Below the pieces are notes generated by a model. That model made no database searches. It saw only the letters and a program-made list of their open reading frames with translations, and had not been told where the DNA came from. The position numbers and the translations under genes are program-made. Shown here one piece after another: positions 55,002 through 64,000 of a stretch of DNA of 64,000 nt (position 1 is its first letter; each line of letters opens with the position of its first letter). Origin of the DNA: Nocardia sp. NBC_01503 (GTDB taxonomy: Bacteria; Actinomycetota; Actinomycetes; Mycobacteriales; Mycobacteriaceae); the NCBI RefSeq assembly GCF_036327755.1, contig NZ_CP109596.1:2232001-2296000 (forward strand). Direction: 5' to 3'.

Positions 55002-55649
55002 CTAGGAGCCGCCCGCGCCGATGAACGCGGCACCGATGATCAGCCACAACAGAATGCCCAGCGCCAACCCCGCCGCGCCCACCCAGATACCGCCCTGCGC
55101 GAGACCGCGACCGTCCTGTCCGGACTGCTTCACCTGATTCAGCGCCACCACACCGAGCACCAGGCCCACCAGCGAACCAATCGGTAAGAAGCAGAAGAAC
55201 AGGGTGGACAGACCCAGCACCGAGACGATCAGCGAGGCGATGGCCAGGCCGTTGGTACCCAGCCCCTGTGCCTGATAGCCGTAGGGCTGATACCCGGGTG
55301 GCCGATAGGCGGGTAGCGGCTGGCCGTACGCGCCGGGCTGCTGGAACCCACCGGAGTTGGGCTGCGCGAACCCACCCGAATTCGGCTGTGCGAACCCACC
55401 GGAGTTGGGCTGCGCGTAACCACCGGACGAATGCTGTTGCGGCGGAGGATAAGTCGGATACTGCGGCTGCGAGGCCGGATCCACCGGAGGATATTGCAGC
55501 GGCTGCTGCCCGGGCGTCCCCGGCGGCTTCTGGAGATTCGGCGCGGAAGAGTATCCGGCCGGTGGTGGAGTCGGCGGCGCGGCCTCGCTGGGTGCGCTGT
55601 CACCCCCGTACTGCTTCCACCACTCGTCGGAATCGCCGGGTTGCGTCAT
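55002..55649 (-). CDS. DUF4190-domain membrane protein with tandem repeats
   Basis: This 215-residue protein has a disordered N-terminal half (Pro/Gln/Ser) with three to four copies of AQPNSGGF, then the DUF4190 two-helix domain (GLAIASLIVSVLGLSTLFFCFLPIGSLVGLVLGVVALNQVK, and WVGAAGLALGILLWLIIGAAFI). The family is of unknown function. The ATG at 55649 lies six bases after TAGGCT (55661-55656), so it should be leaderless. It is divergent from yhhQ and convergent with the RDD gene. Confidence 0.85.
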   Translation of the reverse strand: MTQPGDSDEWWKQYGGDSAPSEAAPPTPPPAGYSSAPNLQKPPGTPGQQPLQYPPVDPASQPQYPTYPPPQQHSSGGYAQPNSGGFAQPNSGGFAQPNSGGFQQPGAYGQPLPAYRPPGYQPYGYQAQGLGTNGLAIASLIVSVLGLSTLFFCFLPIGSLVGLVLGVVALNQVKQSGQDGRGLAQGGIWVGAAGLALGILLWLIIGAAFIGAGGS

Positions 55650-55711
55650 TGTGCAAGCCTAAGGCACCCCACCAGCCCATAACCATGGATCGCACCGGGG
55701 ATACTGCTCGG

Positions 55712-56482
55712 GTGAGCGATACGAAAACGGTCGAATCAGACCGATCTGGACACCCCGCGCCCGAGCACGCAGCATTCGCCTCGGCCGCGGGGGGCTACTA
55801 CACGCAGGTGGTCGTGGTCTTCACCGCGGTCCTGCTGATCTCCAATATCTGCGCCACCAAGGGCGTGCAATTCTTCGCCGACAAGCATGCCGCGCTCGGC
55901 CCGATCCAACTGCTGCCGATCAATACCGACGGCGCGTTCTTCCTCTTCCCGATCGCCTATGTGATCGGCGATATCCTCAGCGAGGTCTACGGCTTCAAGG
56001 CCACCCGCCGCGCCGTCTACTACGGCTTCGGCATGCTGTTGCTCATGGTCGGCACCTTCTGGATCGCCATCGGGCTGCCCGCCGCCGACTTCTACGAGAA
56101 CCAGGACTCGTTCCGCAATGTTCTCGGCACCACACCGCAATTGGTGCTCGCCGGACTCGCCGGATACTTCGTCGGCCAGTTCCTGAACTCGGTCACCCTG
56201 GTGCTGATCAAGGAGCGCACCAAGGAGAAGCACCTATGGGCCCGGCTGATCGGCTCCACCGTCGCCGGTGAGTTCGGCGACACCCTGGTGTTCTGCTCCA
56301 TCGCCGCCACCGCCATCGGTATCCACACCTGGCCCGACTTCATCAACTACGTACTGGTCGGCTTTATCTGGAAGACCCTGGTGGAGGTCTTCATCCTGCC
56401 CATCAGCTATCGCTGCATCGCCTTCCTCAAGAAGCGTGAGACCAGCTACCGCCCGCGTGAGCGCTCGGCGCTCTACGAGTAG
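55712..56482 (+). CDS. yhhQ: Queuosine precursor transporter (YhhQ/DUF165 family)
   Basis: This 256-residue inner-membrane protein has six helices of the Vut_1/YhhQ family: YTQVVVVFTAVLLISNICATKGVQFF, FLFPIAYVIGDILSEVYGFKATRRAVYYGF, and GEFGDTLVFCSIAA. YhhQ imports preQ0/preQ1 or queuine for tRNA modification. The GTG at 55712 lies six bases after GATACT (55700-55705), so it is leaderless; the ATG at 55685 lies before the promoter. With tgt and gluQ close by, a role in queuosine salvage is strongly suggested. Confidence 0.88.
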   Translation: MSDTKTVESDRSGHPAPEHAAFASAAGGYYTQVVVVFTAVLLISNICATKGVQFFADKHAALGPIQLLPINTDGAFFLFPIAYVIGDILSEVYGFKATRRAVYYGFGMLLLMVGTFWIAIGLPAADFYENQDSFRNVLGTTPQLVLAGLAGYFVGQFLNSVTLVLIKERTKEKHLWARLIGSTVAGEFGDTLVFCSIAATAIGIHTWPDFINYVLVGFIWKTLVEVFILPISYRCIAFLKKRETSYRPRERSALYE

Positions 56483-56715
56483 GCGGTCACGGCGCGGTCG
56501 CCGCCCAGCGGGCGGCGACCGCGCGTGCGCGCGTAATCCCTGGCCATACCGATGATCTCGTCATCGGATAGTCCGCAGGCACGGGCGAATTCGAGATGCC
56601 CGTCGGTGACCGCTCCCCCGGTCCGCGCCAATGCCGCCGTGAAACCGAACACCGCGCTCACCCGCAGGACAGCACGCGCCGCGGTCGACCCATCGGCCTC
56701 GATCAATCCCGGCAT
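56473..56715 (-). CDS. Small hypothetical protein (80 aa)
   Basis: This 80-residue soluble protein has a strong GAGGAGG ribosome site eight bases before the ATG at 56715. The segment HLEFARACGLSDDEIIGMARDYARTRG is a helix pair, somewhat AhpD- or helix-turn-helix-like. Its end overlaps the convergent yhhQ gene by ten bases. It lies downstream of tgt on the same strand. I do not recognise a family. Confidence 0.55.
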   Translation of the reverse strand: MPGLIEADGSTAARAVLRVSAVFGFTAALARTGGAVTDGHLEFARACGLSDDEIIGMARDYARTRGRRPLGGDRAVTAYS

Positions 56716-56831
56716 CTGCGGTCCTCCTCGTACTGGGTAACTGCGTTCCCTCGATCGTTGCCGGGTGGACCATCCCGAACAATGACGAGTTACCCCCGGA
56801 TCGATTAGCCAGGCTCACCGATCCCGCGAAG

Positions 56832-58106
<1,275 letters not shown>

Positions 58107-58133
58107 TCACCCGGCACACACCCATAAAAGAAA

Positions 58134-58165
58134 GGTCCGCCCGCACCGTATGGCGCGGGCGGACC
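58134..58165 (-). terminator. Terminator of the ABC transporter genes
   Basis: An 11-bp stem GGTCCGCCCGC/GCGGGCGGACC with a ten-base loop is followed on the minus strand by TTTCTTTTATG, a good U-tract. It begins 14 bases after the stop at 58179. Confidence 0.85.
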
Positions 58166-58178
58166 GTTTCCTTCGGTT

Positions 58179-60146
58179 CTAGCTGCTCGCCTTGCTGAAC
58201 TCGACGGCGGCGTCCGGCTCCTCGTCCTCGTCGATCGGGGCGGCGAACTGGGCCTTGTACAGGCGGAAGTACGCGCCGCGGGCGGCGAGCAGGGCGTCGT
58301 GCGTTCCGGTCTCGACGATCTTGCCCTTCTCCATGACGACGATCAGGTCGGCATCGCGGATGGTCGAAAGGCGGTGTGCGATAACGAAACTGGTGCGATC
58401 CCGGCGCAGCGCCGCCATGGCGTGCTGCACCAGCAGTTCGGTGCGGGTATCCACCGAACTGGTGGCCTCGTCCAGAATCAGAATGGACGGCTTGGCCAGG
58501 AACGCGCGCGCGATGGTGATGAGCTGCTTCTCACCGGCGCTGACGCCGGAGCCCTCCTCATCGATCATGGTGTCGTAGCCGTGCGGCAGCGCGTGCACGA
58601 AACGATCCACATACGCGGCCCGGGCGGCGGCGAGGATCTCCTCCTCGGAGGCGTTCGGATTGCCGTACGCGATGTTCTCGTGAATGGTGCCGCCGAACAG
58701 CCAGGTGTCCTGCAACACCATGCCGATGCGAGAACGCAGATGATCACGGGTGATTCGGGTGATATCCACATCGTCGATGGTGATGGCGCCCGAATCCACC
58801 TCGTAGAACCGCATGAGCAGATTCACCAGCGTGGTCTTGCCCGCACCGGTCGGCCCGACGATGGCCACCACATGTCCGGGCTCGGCGACCAGCGACAGCT
58901 CCTCGATGATCGGCGTCTCCGGCTCGTACCGGAAGGACACCTTCTCGAACGCGACGCGGCCGCGATCCACCGGGCGCGAATCCTCGACCTCGGGATCGGG
59001 CACCTGCTCCTGCGAGTCCAGGATCTCGAAGATGCGCTCCGCCGAGGCCACGCCCGACTGCAACATGTTGATCATCGAGCCGATCTGGGTGAGCGGCTGG
59101 GTGAAGCCACGCGAGTACTGGATGAACGCCTGCACCTCACCCAGGGACAGCTGACCCGATGCCACCCGCAGGCCACCGACGACCGCGATGAGCACGTAGT
59201 TCAGGTTCCCGAGGAACATGATGGCGGGCATGATCAGCCCGGAGATGAACTGCGATTGGAACGAGGCGTCGTAGAGCTTGCCGTTGGTCTCGTCGAAGCG
59301 TTCGCCGACCTCACGCACGCGACCGAAGGCGCTCACCACCTCGTGCCCGGTGAAGGCCTCCTCGACCTGGGCATTGGCCGCGCCGGTCAGTTTCCACTGA
59401 TCGACGAAGTGCGGCTTGGAACGCTTGGCGATCTGCGCGGTGACGATCACCGCGAGCGGCACGGTCAACAGCGCGATCAAGGCGAGCAGCCAGGAGATCC
59501 AGAACATCATGCCCAGAATGCCGATCACCGAAAGCACCGAGATGAGCAGCTGGCTCATGGTCTGATTCAGCGTCTGCGCCACATTGTCGACGTCATTGGT
59601 GACGCGGGAGAGCACATCGCCGCGCGGCATGGAGTCGAAGTAGCTCAGCGGCAGGCGGTGGATCTTCTCCTCGATCTCCCCGCGTAGTCGCTTCACCGTC
59701 CGGTTGATCACCACATTGAGCAGGAACGCCTGCAACCAGCCGAAGACCGAGGAGCCGACATACAGCGCCAGCACCAGGGCCAGCACATGCCCGACGGCCG
59801 TGAAGTCGACGCCGACGCCGGGAATCACGTCCATGCTGGCGAGCATGTCGGCGAAGGTGTTGTCCCCGCCCTGCCGCAGCGCCTCGACGGCCTGATCCTT
59901 GCTGGTGCCCGGCGGCAGACCCTGCCCGAGCTGTTTGCCGACCACACCGTCGAAGATGAGGTTGGTGGCCTTACCGAGAATCTGCGGGCCCAGCGTATTG
60001 AGCACCACCGAACCGACGGCCAGCGCCAAAACGATTGAGAGATAGAAACGTTCGGGCGCGAGACGGCGCATCAACCGCTTCAGCGACGGACCGAAGGACT
60101 TGGCCTTGGTATCGGGCGCGCCGGGATTCGGCTGTCCGGGCCTCAT
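58179..60146 (-). CDS. ABC exporter half-transporter, consensus Walker B partner
   Basis: This 655-residue protein has a six-helix type IV exporter membrane domain (about 60-370) and a C-terminal nucleotide-binding domain with Walker A VGPTGAGKTT and canonical Walker B ILILDEATSSVD. The signature motif is changed, GVSAGEKQ in place of LSGGQ. The partner gene has the opposite pattern, so the two should form a heterodimer with one weak ATP site, like BmrC/BmrD, TM287/288 or Rv1272c/Rv1273c. The ATG at 60146 follows GGAGG; the frame is open to 60377. Substrate is unknown, probably a lipid or drug. Confidence 0.92.
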   Translation of the reverse strand: MRPGQPNPGAPDTKAKSFGPSLKRLMRRLAPERFYLSIVLALAVGSVVLNTLGPQILGKATNLIFDGVVGKQLGQGLPPGTSKDQAVEALRQGGDNTFADMLASMDVIPGVGVDFTAVGHVLALVLALYVGSSVFGWLQAFLLNVVINRTVKRLRGEIEEKIHRLPLSYFDSMPRGDVLSRVTNDVDNVAQTLNQTMSQLLISVLSVIGILGMMFWISWLLALIALLTVPLAVIVTAQIAKRSKPHFVDQWKLTGAANAQVEEAFTGHEVVSAFGRVREVGERFDETNGKLYDASFQSQFISGLIMPAIMFLGNLNYVLIAVVGGLRVASGQLSLGEVQAFIQYSRGFTQPLTQIGSMINMLQSGVASAERIFEILDSQEQVPDPEVEDSRPVDRGRVAFEKVSFRYEPETPIIEELSLVAEPGHVVAIVGPTGAGKTTLVNLLMRFYEVDSGAITIDDVDITRITRDHLRSRIGMVLQDTWLFGGTIHENIAYGNPNASEEEILAAARAAYVDRFVHALPHGYDTMIDEEGSGVSAGEKQLITIARAFLAKPSILILDEATSSVDTRTELLVQHAMAALRRDRTSFVIAHRLSTIRDADLIVVMEKGKIVETGTHDALLAARGAYFRLYKAQFAAPIDEDEEPDAAVEFSKASS

Positions 60147-60216
60147 CGGACCTCCGCCTGTGTCATGCGGGACACCCGCACCCGATCGGTGCGATGAAAG
60201 GCTTCGCCATAATATT

Positions 60217-61950
60217 TCATCGCACCTCCTCGACGCTGAACTGGGACTCCACGATCTCCCGGTACTCCTTGCAATCGCGCAGCAGTTGGTCATGCGTACC
60301 GATACCCGCCATGGCGCCGTCCTCCAGCACCACGATCTGATCGGCCTCACGAATGGTCGAAATACGCTGCGCCACAATGATCACCGAAGACTCGGAGGTC
60401 TCCGGCTGCAACGCGTCCCGCACTCGCACATCGGTGGCGACATCGAGCGCGGAGAAGCAGTCGTCGAACAGGTAGATGCGGGGTTTGCGCACCAGCGCAC
60501 GGGCAATCGCCAAACGCTGGCGCTGACCACCCGAGACGGTCGTACCGCCCTGTGCGACAGGGGTTTCCAGCCCCTGCGGCATATCCCGCACGAAGTCGGC
60601 GGCCTGCGCGATCTCCAGCGCGTGCCACAGCTCTTCCTCGGTGGCGTCGGGCTTGCCGTAGCGCAGATTCGAGGCGACGGTGCCGGAGAACAGGTACGCC
60701 TTCTGCGGCACCAGGCCGATCTGATTGCGCAGCGTCTCCAGCTCGATATGCCGGACATCGGTGCCGCCCACGTAGACCGCGCCGTCGGTGACATCGATGA
60801 GCCGCGGAATCAGATTGACCAGCGTGGTCTTACCCGAACCGGTCGCGCCCACGATGGCGGTGGTGGTGCCGGGCGCCACCCGGAACCGAATCGCCCGCAG
60901 CACAGGCTTTTCCGCGCCCGGGAACTTGAATTCGGCGAAGGCCAGATCCACGATCGCGGGATCCTCCTTGAACGCCTGCGGCAGCGGCGGCTCCAGCACC
61001 GAGGAGTCGGTGTCCAGCACCCCGCCGATCCGCTCGGCCGAGACCGCCGCGCGCGGTGCCATCATGGCCAGGAACGAGGCCATCATGACCGCGGTCAGGA
61101 TCTGCATGATGTACGACAGCATCGCGGTGAGCGAGCCGATCTGCATGGTGCCGTCGTCGATATTGTGGCCGCCGAACCAGATCACGCCCACGGCGGTCAC
61201 ATTCGAGATCAGCATGACCAACGGGAACATCAGCGCCATATAGCGGCCGACATACAGCGACTGCTCGGTCAGCTCCTTGTTGGCGACACCGAAACGCCAG
61301 GTCTCCTGCCGCTCGCGCACGAAGGCGCGCACCACGCGGATACCCGTGATCTGTTCGCGCAGCACGCGGTTCACGCTGTCGATGCGATCCTGCATCCGCC
61401 GGAAGCCGGGCACCATACGGGCGATGATGAGGGACATCGCCAAGCCGAGCGCGGGCACCGCGATGAGCAGCAGCCAGGACAGCCCGAGGCTTTCGCGCAG
61501 CGCCATGAAGACACCGCCCACGCACATGATCGGGGCCATCACCAGGATGGTCGCGCTCATCAGCACGAGCAGCTGGACCTGCTGCACATCATTGGTATTG
61601 CGGGTGATGAGCGAGGGCGCCCCGAAGACGCCGACCTCCCGCGCGGAGAAGGTGCCGACCCGGTGCAGCAGGGCCGCGCGCATATCGCGGCCCGCGCCCA
61701 TGGCGGCCTGTGCACCCAGATAGACAGAGACGCCCTGCGCGATGATCTGCACGCCGGTGACGGCGAGCATCATCAGGCCGGTGCTCCAGATATAACCGAT
61801 ATCGCCCTTGGTGACGCCGTTGTCGATGATGTCGGCGTTCAGGCTCGGTAGATAGAGCATTGCGATGACCGAGATCAGCTGAAGCACCACGACCCCCGCC
61901 AACTGCTTGCGGTAGGGCGCCAAGAAGGTGCGGAGTAGTCGAATCAACAT
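60217..61950 (-). CDS. ABC exporter half-transporter, degenerate Walker B partner
   Basis: This 577-residue protein has a membrane domain (about 15-300) and a nucleotide-binding domain with Walker A VGATGSGKTT, a canonical signature TVSGGQRQRLAIARA, but Walker B IYLFDDCFSALD, with Asp in place of the catalytic Glu. It should form the weak ATP site in the heterodimer with the next gene, 70 bases downstream. A TAGCCT box (61965-61960) lies nine bases before the ATG, so this pair may have its own promoter. Homologous pairs in mycobacteria move lipids or drugs. Confidence 0.92.
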   Translation of the reverse strand: MLIRLLRTFLAPYRKQLAGVVVLQLISVIAMLYLPSLNADIIDNGVTKGDIGYIWSTGLMMLAVTGVQIIAQGVSVYLGAQAAMGAGRDMRAALLHRVGTFSAREVGVFGAPSLITRNTNDVQQVQLLVLMSATILVMAPIMCVGGVFMALRESLGLSWLLLIAVPALGLAMSLIIARMVPGFRRMQDRIDSVNRVLREQITGIRVVRAFVRERQETWRFGVANKELTEQSLYVGRYMALMFPLVMLISNVTAVGVIWFGGHNIDDGTMQIGSLTAMLSYIMQILTAVMMASFLAMMAPRAAVSAERIGGVLDTDSSVLEPPLPQAFKEDPAIVDLAFAEFKFPGAEKPVLRAIRFRVAPGTTTAIVGATGSGKTTLVNLIPRLIDVTDGAVYVGGTDVRHIELETLRNQIGLVPQKAYLFSGTVASNLRYGKPDATEEELWHALEIAQAADFVRDMPQGLETPVAQGGTTVSGGQRQRLAIARALVRKPRIYLFDDCFSALDVATDVRVRDALQPETSESSVIIVAQRISTIREADQIVVLEDGAMAGIGTHDQLLRDCKEYREIVESQFSVEEVR

Positions 61951-62015
61951 GATGGTGGCAGGCTACCGCCATAATGCGCCGTCCGGCGCGACGTTTTCCG
62001 GCACAACCGTCTGAT

Positions 62016-62531
62016 TCAGATATTCGGCCGGTCCAGATCCTGCCACTGCGTCGCGGTCGATCCCTCGGCCGCGCGATTACGGCGGGTCCACGCGTCCGGA
62101 TCGTGCAGCAGTTCGTCCAGGAAGGACGGGAGCAGGTCGTGCGCGATATCGGCGATGGTCACCCGTTCGAGTACGGCGCGGATATTCACCCGCAGGCCGA
62201 TCCACACCCGCTGCAGCGGTTCGGCCGCTCCGGCGTAGCTGACATCCTCCGGGCGCTGTCCGCGCACCGAGGCGAGTGGTCCCTCGACCGCGCGAATGAC
62301 ATCGGCGATGCTGATTTCACCGGCGGATCGGGCGAGCCGATATCCGCCGTCCGGGCCGCGCCGACTGGTCACCAATTTGCCGCGCCGCAGATCCGCGACA
62401 ACCGATTCCAGCACCTTCGGTGGAATGTCCTGTGCCGCGGAGATGGCATCGGCCTTCACCGAATCCGATTGCGCCTTCGCGATTTCCACGAGGGTGCGCA
62501 CCGCGTAATCGACCTTCGCGGTGATGTGCAC
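62016..62531 (-). CDS. Rrf2-family regulator without cysteines
   Basis: This 171-residue regulator has the Rrf2 winged helix (MHITAKVDYAVRTLVEIAKAQ; IPPKVLESVVADLRRGKLVTSRRGPDGGYRLAR). IscR/NsrR members bind an iron-sulfur cluster by three cysteines; this protein has no cysteine at all, so it must sense by another ligand or by protein contact, as CymR does. It is on the same strand as, and 65 bases upstream of, the ABC pair, which it may control. It lies 36 bases after the TetR gene. Confidence 0.87.
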   Translation of the reverse strand: MHITAKVDYAVRTLVEIAKAQSDSVKADAISAAQDIPPKVLESVVADLRRGKLVTSRRGPDGGYRLARSAGEISIADVIRAVEGPLASVRGQRPEDVSYAGAAEPLQRVWIGLRVNIRAVLERVTIADIAHDLLPSFLDELLHDPDAWTRRNRAAEGSTATQWQDLDRPNI

Positions 62532-62567
62532 TTCGCTCTCCTGATCTCGTCGGCGGCGAACGAAACC

Positions 62568-63164
62568 TTATCGCGGCGAATTCAATACACCGAGCGCGGC
62601 TTCCAGTAGCACGCCGCCGATCAACTCCTCGGAGGCATTGGGGACGCTCTCCTGCGACATGAGCGCGGCGCTGAGCACCTGCATGGCCGCGGCGGCGCGC
62701 AGCGTGGTCTCGTCATCCGCACCGGGTCCGGCGAGCCATCGGCACATGCGGCGGCTGAGTTCGATCATGTCCGGATAGCGGTCGCCGAGGGCATTGAGGA
62801 TGGCGACCGTATCGCGCATGCAGAGAGTGCCGGCGGTACGATGCCCGAGAATGGATCGCAGGTGTGATTCCAGTACCTCGCGCACGGTCTGCGGCGAATG
62901 CGGAATTTCGTCGAGGCTCTCCACCAACTCACGTAGGTCGTCGACCATCGGCTGGATTATCGCTATGAGCAAATCCACTTTGGAGGCGTAGTGATAGTAG
63001 AGCGATGCCTTTGTGATTCCCACCGCATCGGCCACCTCGCGCAGACTGCTCTGCTCGAACCCTTTGCTGGTAAATAACTCGATCGCAGCGTCGCGGATCG
63101 CGTCTTTCGTACTTCTACCTGCGACAACAGTTCCCGCGATACTTCGACCCACCATATGCCCCAT
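62568..63164 (-). CDS. TetR-family repressor
   Basis: This 198-residue regulator has an N-terminal TetR helix-turn-helix: IRDAAIELFTSKGFEQSSLREVADAVGITKASLYYHYASKVDLL. The C-terminal ligand domain is generic. The gene is divergent from the MMPL transporter, with a clear palindromic operator between them, so it probably represses both itself and mmpL until a toxic ligand is bound. The start at 63164 may be slightly long, because MVGRSIAGTV is not conserved in the family. Confidence 0.9.
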   Translation of the reverse strand: MGHMVGRSIAGTVVAGRSTKDAIRDAAIELFTSKGFEQSSLREVADAVGITKASLYYHYASKVDLLIAIIQPMVDDLRELVESLDEIPHSPQTVREVLESHLRSILGHRTAGTLCMRDTVAILNALGDRYPDMIELSRRMCRWLAGPGADDETTLRAAAAMQVLSAALMSQESVPNASEELIGGVLLEAALGVLNSPR

Positions 63165-63231
63165 CCTCTCACCAGGCGCCGTGGCGCGAGTGCCGCCGGA
63201 AAAGTTGAGGTTGTTCCTCCGGTTAATTCAT

Positions 63232-63257
63232 AGGTAGTCTACCTACCGCACGGTAGG
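63232..63257. promoter_or_regulatory. Overlapping palindromes, likely TetR operator
   Basis: AGGTAGTCTACCT (63232-63244, 6-bp arms around one base) overlaps CCTACCGCACGGTAGG (63242-63257, 7-bp arms around two bases) in the 134-base gap between tetR and mmpL. Repeats of TAGGTAG/CTACCTA form fit two TetR dimers bound side by side. Confidence 0.7.
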
Positions 63258-63298
63258 CAGAAAATCATCGCCCCGAACACATTGCCAGGAGAACCTCT

Positions 63299-64000
63299 GT
63301 GTCCGTTTACCTCTATCGGTGGGGAAAGTTCGCCTTCCGCCGAAAATGGCTCGTCATCGGAGTGTGGCTGCTAGCGCTGATCGTCATCGGCGGCGTCGGC
63401 GGCTCCCTCGCCAAACCCTTCCAGGACAGTTTCAATATGCCCGGCCTCCCCTCGGAGCGGGCAACCGAGATCCTCGACAAACACTTCCCCGGCGCCTCCG
63501 CCGACTTCGACCCCGACGCGGTCACCGGCACCTACGTGATCGGCGCACCCGCGGGCGAGAAGCTCACCGACCCGAAGAACGCCGCCGCGCTGCAGGCCTT
63601 CGTGGACAAGCTGAACGGACTCGACATCGTCGACAAGTCCGTGCCGGCGGTGAATCCCATCAACGTCACCAAGAAGATCGGCGAACCCGCCAAGATCGAC
63701 TGCCTCAGCAGTGGCGATCGCGGTTCCTCGGACTTCTCGGGCATCTGCTCCAGCGCACCGCTCAATGTGCTCAACAAACAGACCCCCGACTCGGTCGCCA
63801 CCGTCAAGGCGAAGTACGCCATCGCCAAGTTCTCGGACATCACCAAAGATGACCAGACCAAGGCGTACGACATCGGCGACGACGCACGCGCCAGCGGGCT
63901 CACCGTCGAACTGACCGGCTCCATCGCACAGGAGCAGGGCGGATCACAGGGCACCTCCGAGATGATCGGCATCGCCGTCGCACTAGTGGTCATGATGGTC
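63299..64000 (+). CDS. MMPL-family transporter, N-terminus only
   Basis: The first 234 codons of an RND/MMPL exporter run off the right edge. The GTG at 63299 follows AGGAGA. The first helix is KWLVIGVWLLALIVIGGVGGSL after the basic YRWGKFAFRRK, and the porter domain follows with ITGSIA-like VELTGSIAQEQGGSQ before the second helix begins. MMPL proteins move lipids or drugs across the membrane in mycolic-acid bacteria. The TetR operator upstream suggests an inducible efflux role. Confidence 0.9.
   Translation, partial: MSVYLYRWGKFAFRRKWLVIGVWLLALIVIGGVGGSLAKPFQDSFNMPGLPSERATEILDKHFPGASADFDPDAVTGTYVIGAPAGEKLTDPKNAAALQAFVDKLNGLDIVDKSVPAVNPINVTKKIGEPAKIDCLSSGDRGSSDFSGICSSAPLNVLNKQTPDSVATVKAKYAIAKFSDITKDDQTKAYDIGDDARASGLTVELTGSIAQEQGGSQGTSEMIGIAVALVVMMV

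Overview
This 64 kb window is high-GC actinobacterial chromosome, most likely Nocardia or a close mycolic-acid-containing relative (inference). The reasons are a PknK-like kinase, an EspI-like MinD/ParA ATPase, an MMPL transporter, an F420-type oxidoreductase, WS/DGAT and CFA-type lipid enzymes, many GTG starts and many leaderless promoters. The order recR, ybaB, SRPBCC protein, FAD oxidoreductase, CFA-type methyltransferase, dnaX, aspC-type aminotransferase resembles the Rv3715c-Rv3722c neighbourhood of Mycobacterium tuberculosis as I remember it, but here it is opened by inserted blocks. I see no prophage, CRISPR array or rRNA.

Layout. 1-7.5 kb: the start of a Tat-exported FAD oxidoreductase, a divergent EamA exporter and LysR regulator with an N11 operator, an LLM oxidoreductase behind a MerR-type promoter, an EspI-like ATPase, and leuA with a leader peptide rich in leucine codons. 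7.5-15.8 kb: a tight four-gene operon of a DUF2126/transglutaminase fusion, a circularly permuted ATP-grasp/alpha-E fusion, a second transglutaminase and a zinc-ribbon metallopeptidase. This is a predicted but poorly characterised peptide-synthesis or modification system, and a small Cys-rich protein gene lies divergently beside it. 16-24.3 kb: two unrecognised genes, ybaB-recR, a MerR-VOC operon, an SRPBCC protein, a tmsA/tmsB-like lipid pair and a membrane esterase. 24.4-35.7 kb: a 37-residue membrane protein, a PknK-type kinase, fadA-fadB and a very long dnaX. 36-46.3 kb: an unknown gene behind a structured leader, an amt gene with GlnR-like boxes, a membrane zinc peptidase, a DUF2207 protein, a ROK regulator preceded by a Cys-codon leaderless sORF, a HhH-GPD protein, a methyltransferase, an aspC-type aminotransferase and the SRP RNA. 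46.4-52.5 kb: a decayed TnpB-like gene, a proline-rich membrane protein, tRNA-Ser(GGA), a WS/DGAT-like protein divergent from an orphan cytochrome b (qcrB-like), and an orphan DUF397 gene next to an AT-rich stretch. 52.5-58.1 kb: a DUF309 protein and a queuosine-linked set (gluQ, yhhQ, tgt) interleaved with RDD and DUF4190 membrane proteins. 58.2-64 kb: an efflux island of a heterodimeric ABC exporter, Rrf2 and TetR regulators and a divergent MMPL gene cut by the window end.

The parts that best repay attention are the amidoligase-type operon with its Cys-rich neighbour, the two candidate leader-peptide attenuators (leuA and ROK), the recurring leaderless -10/N6-8/start architecture, the queuosine salvage cluster and the orphan cytochrome b. 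Assignments rest on reading motifs and recalled family features; no database search was run.
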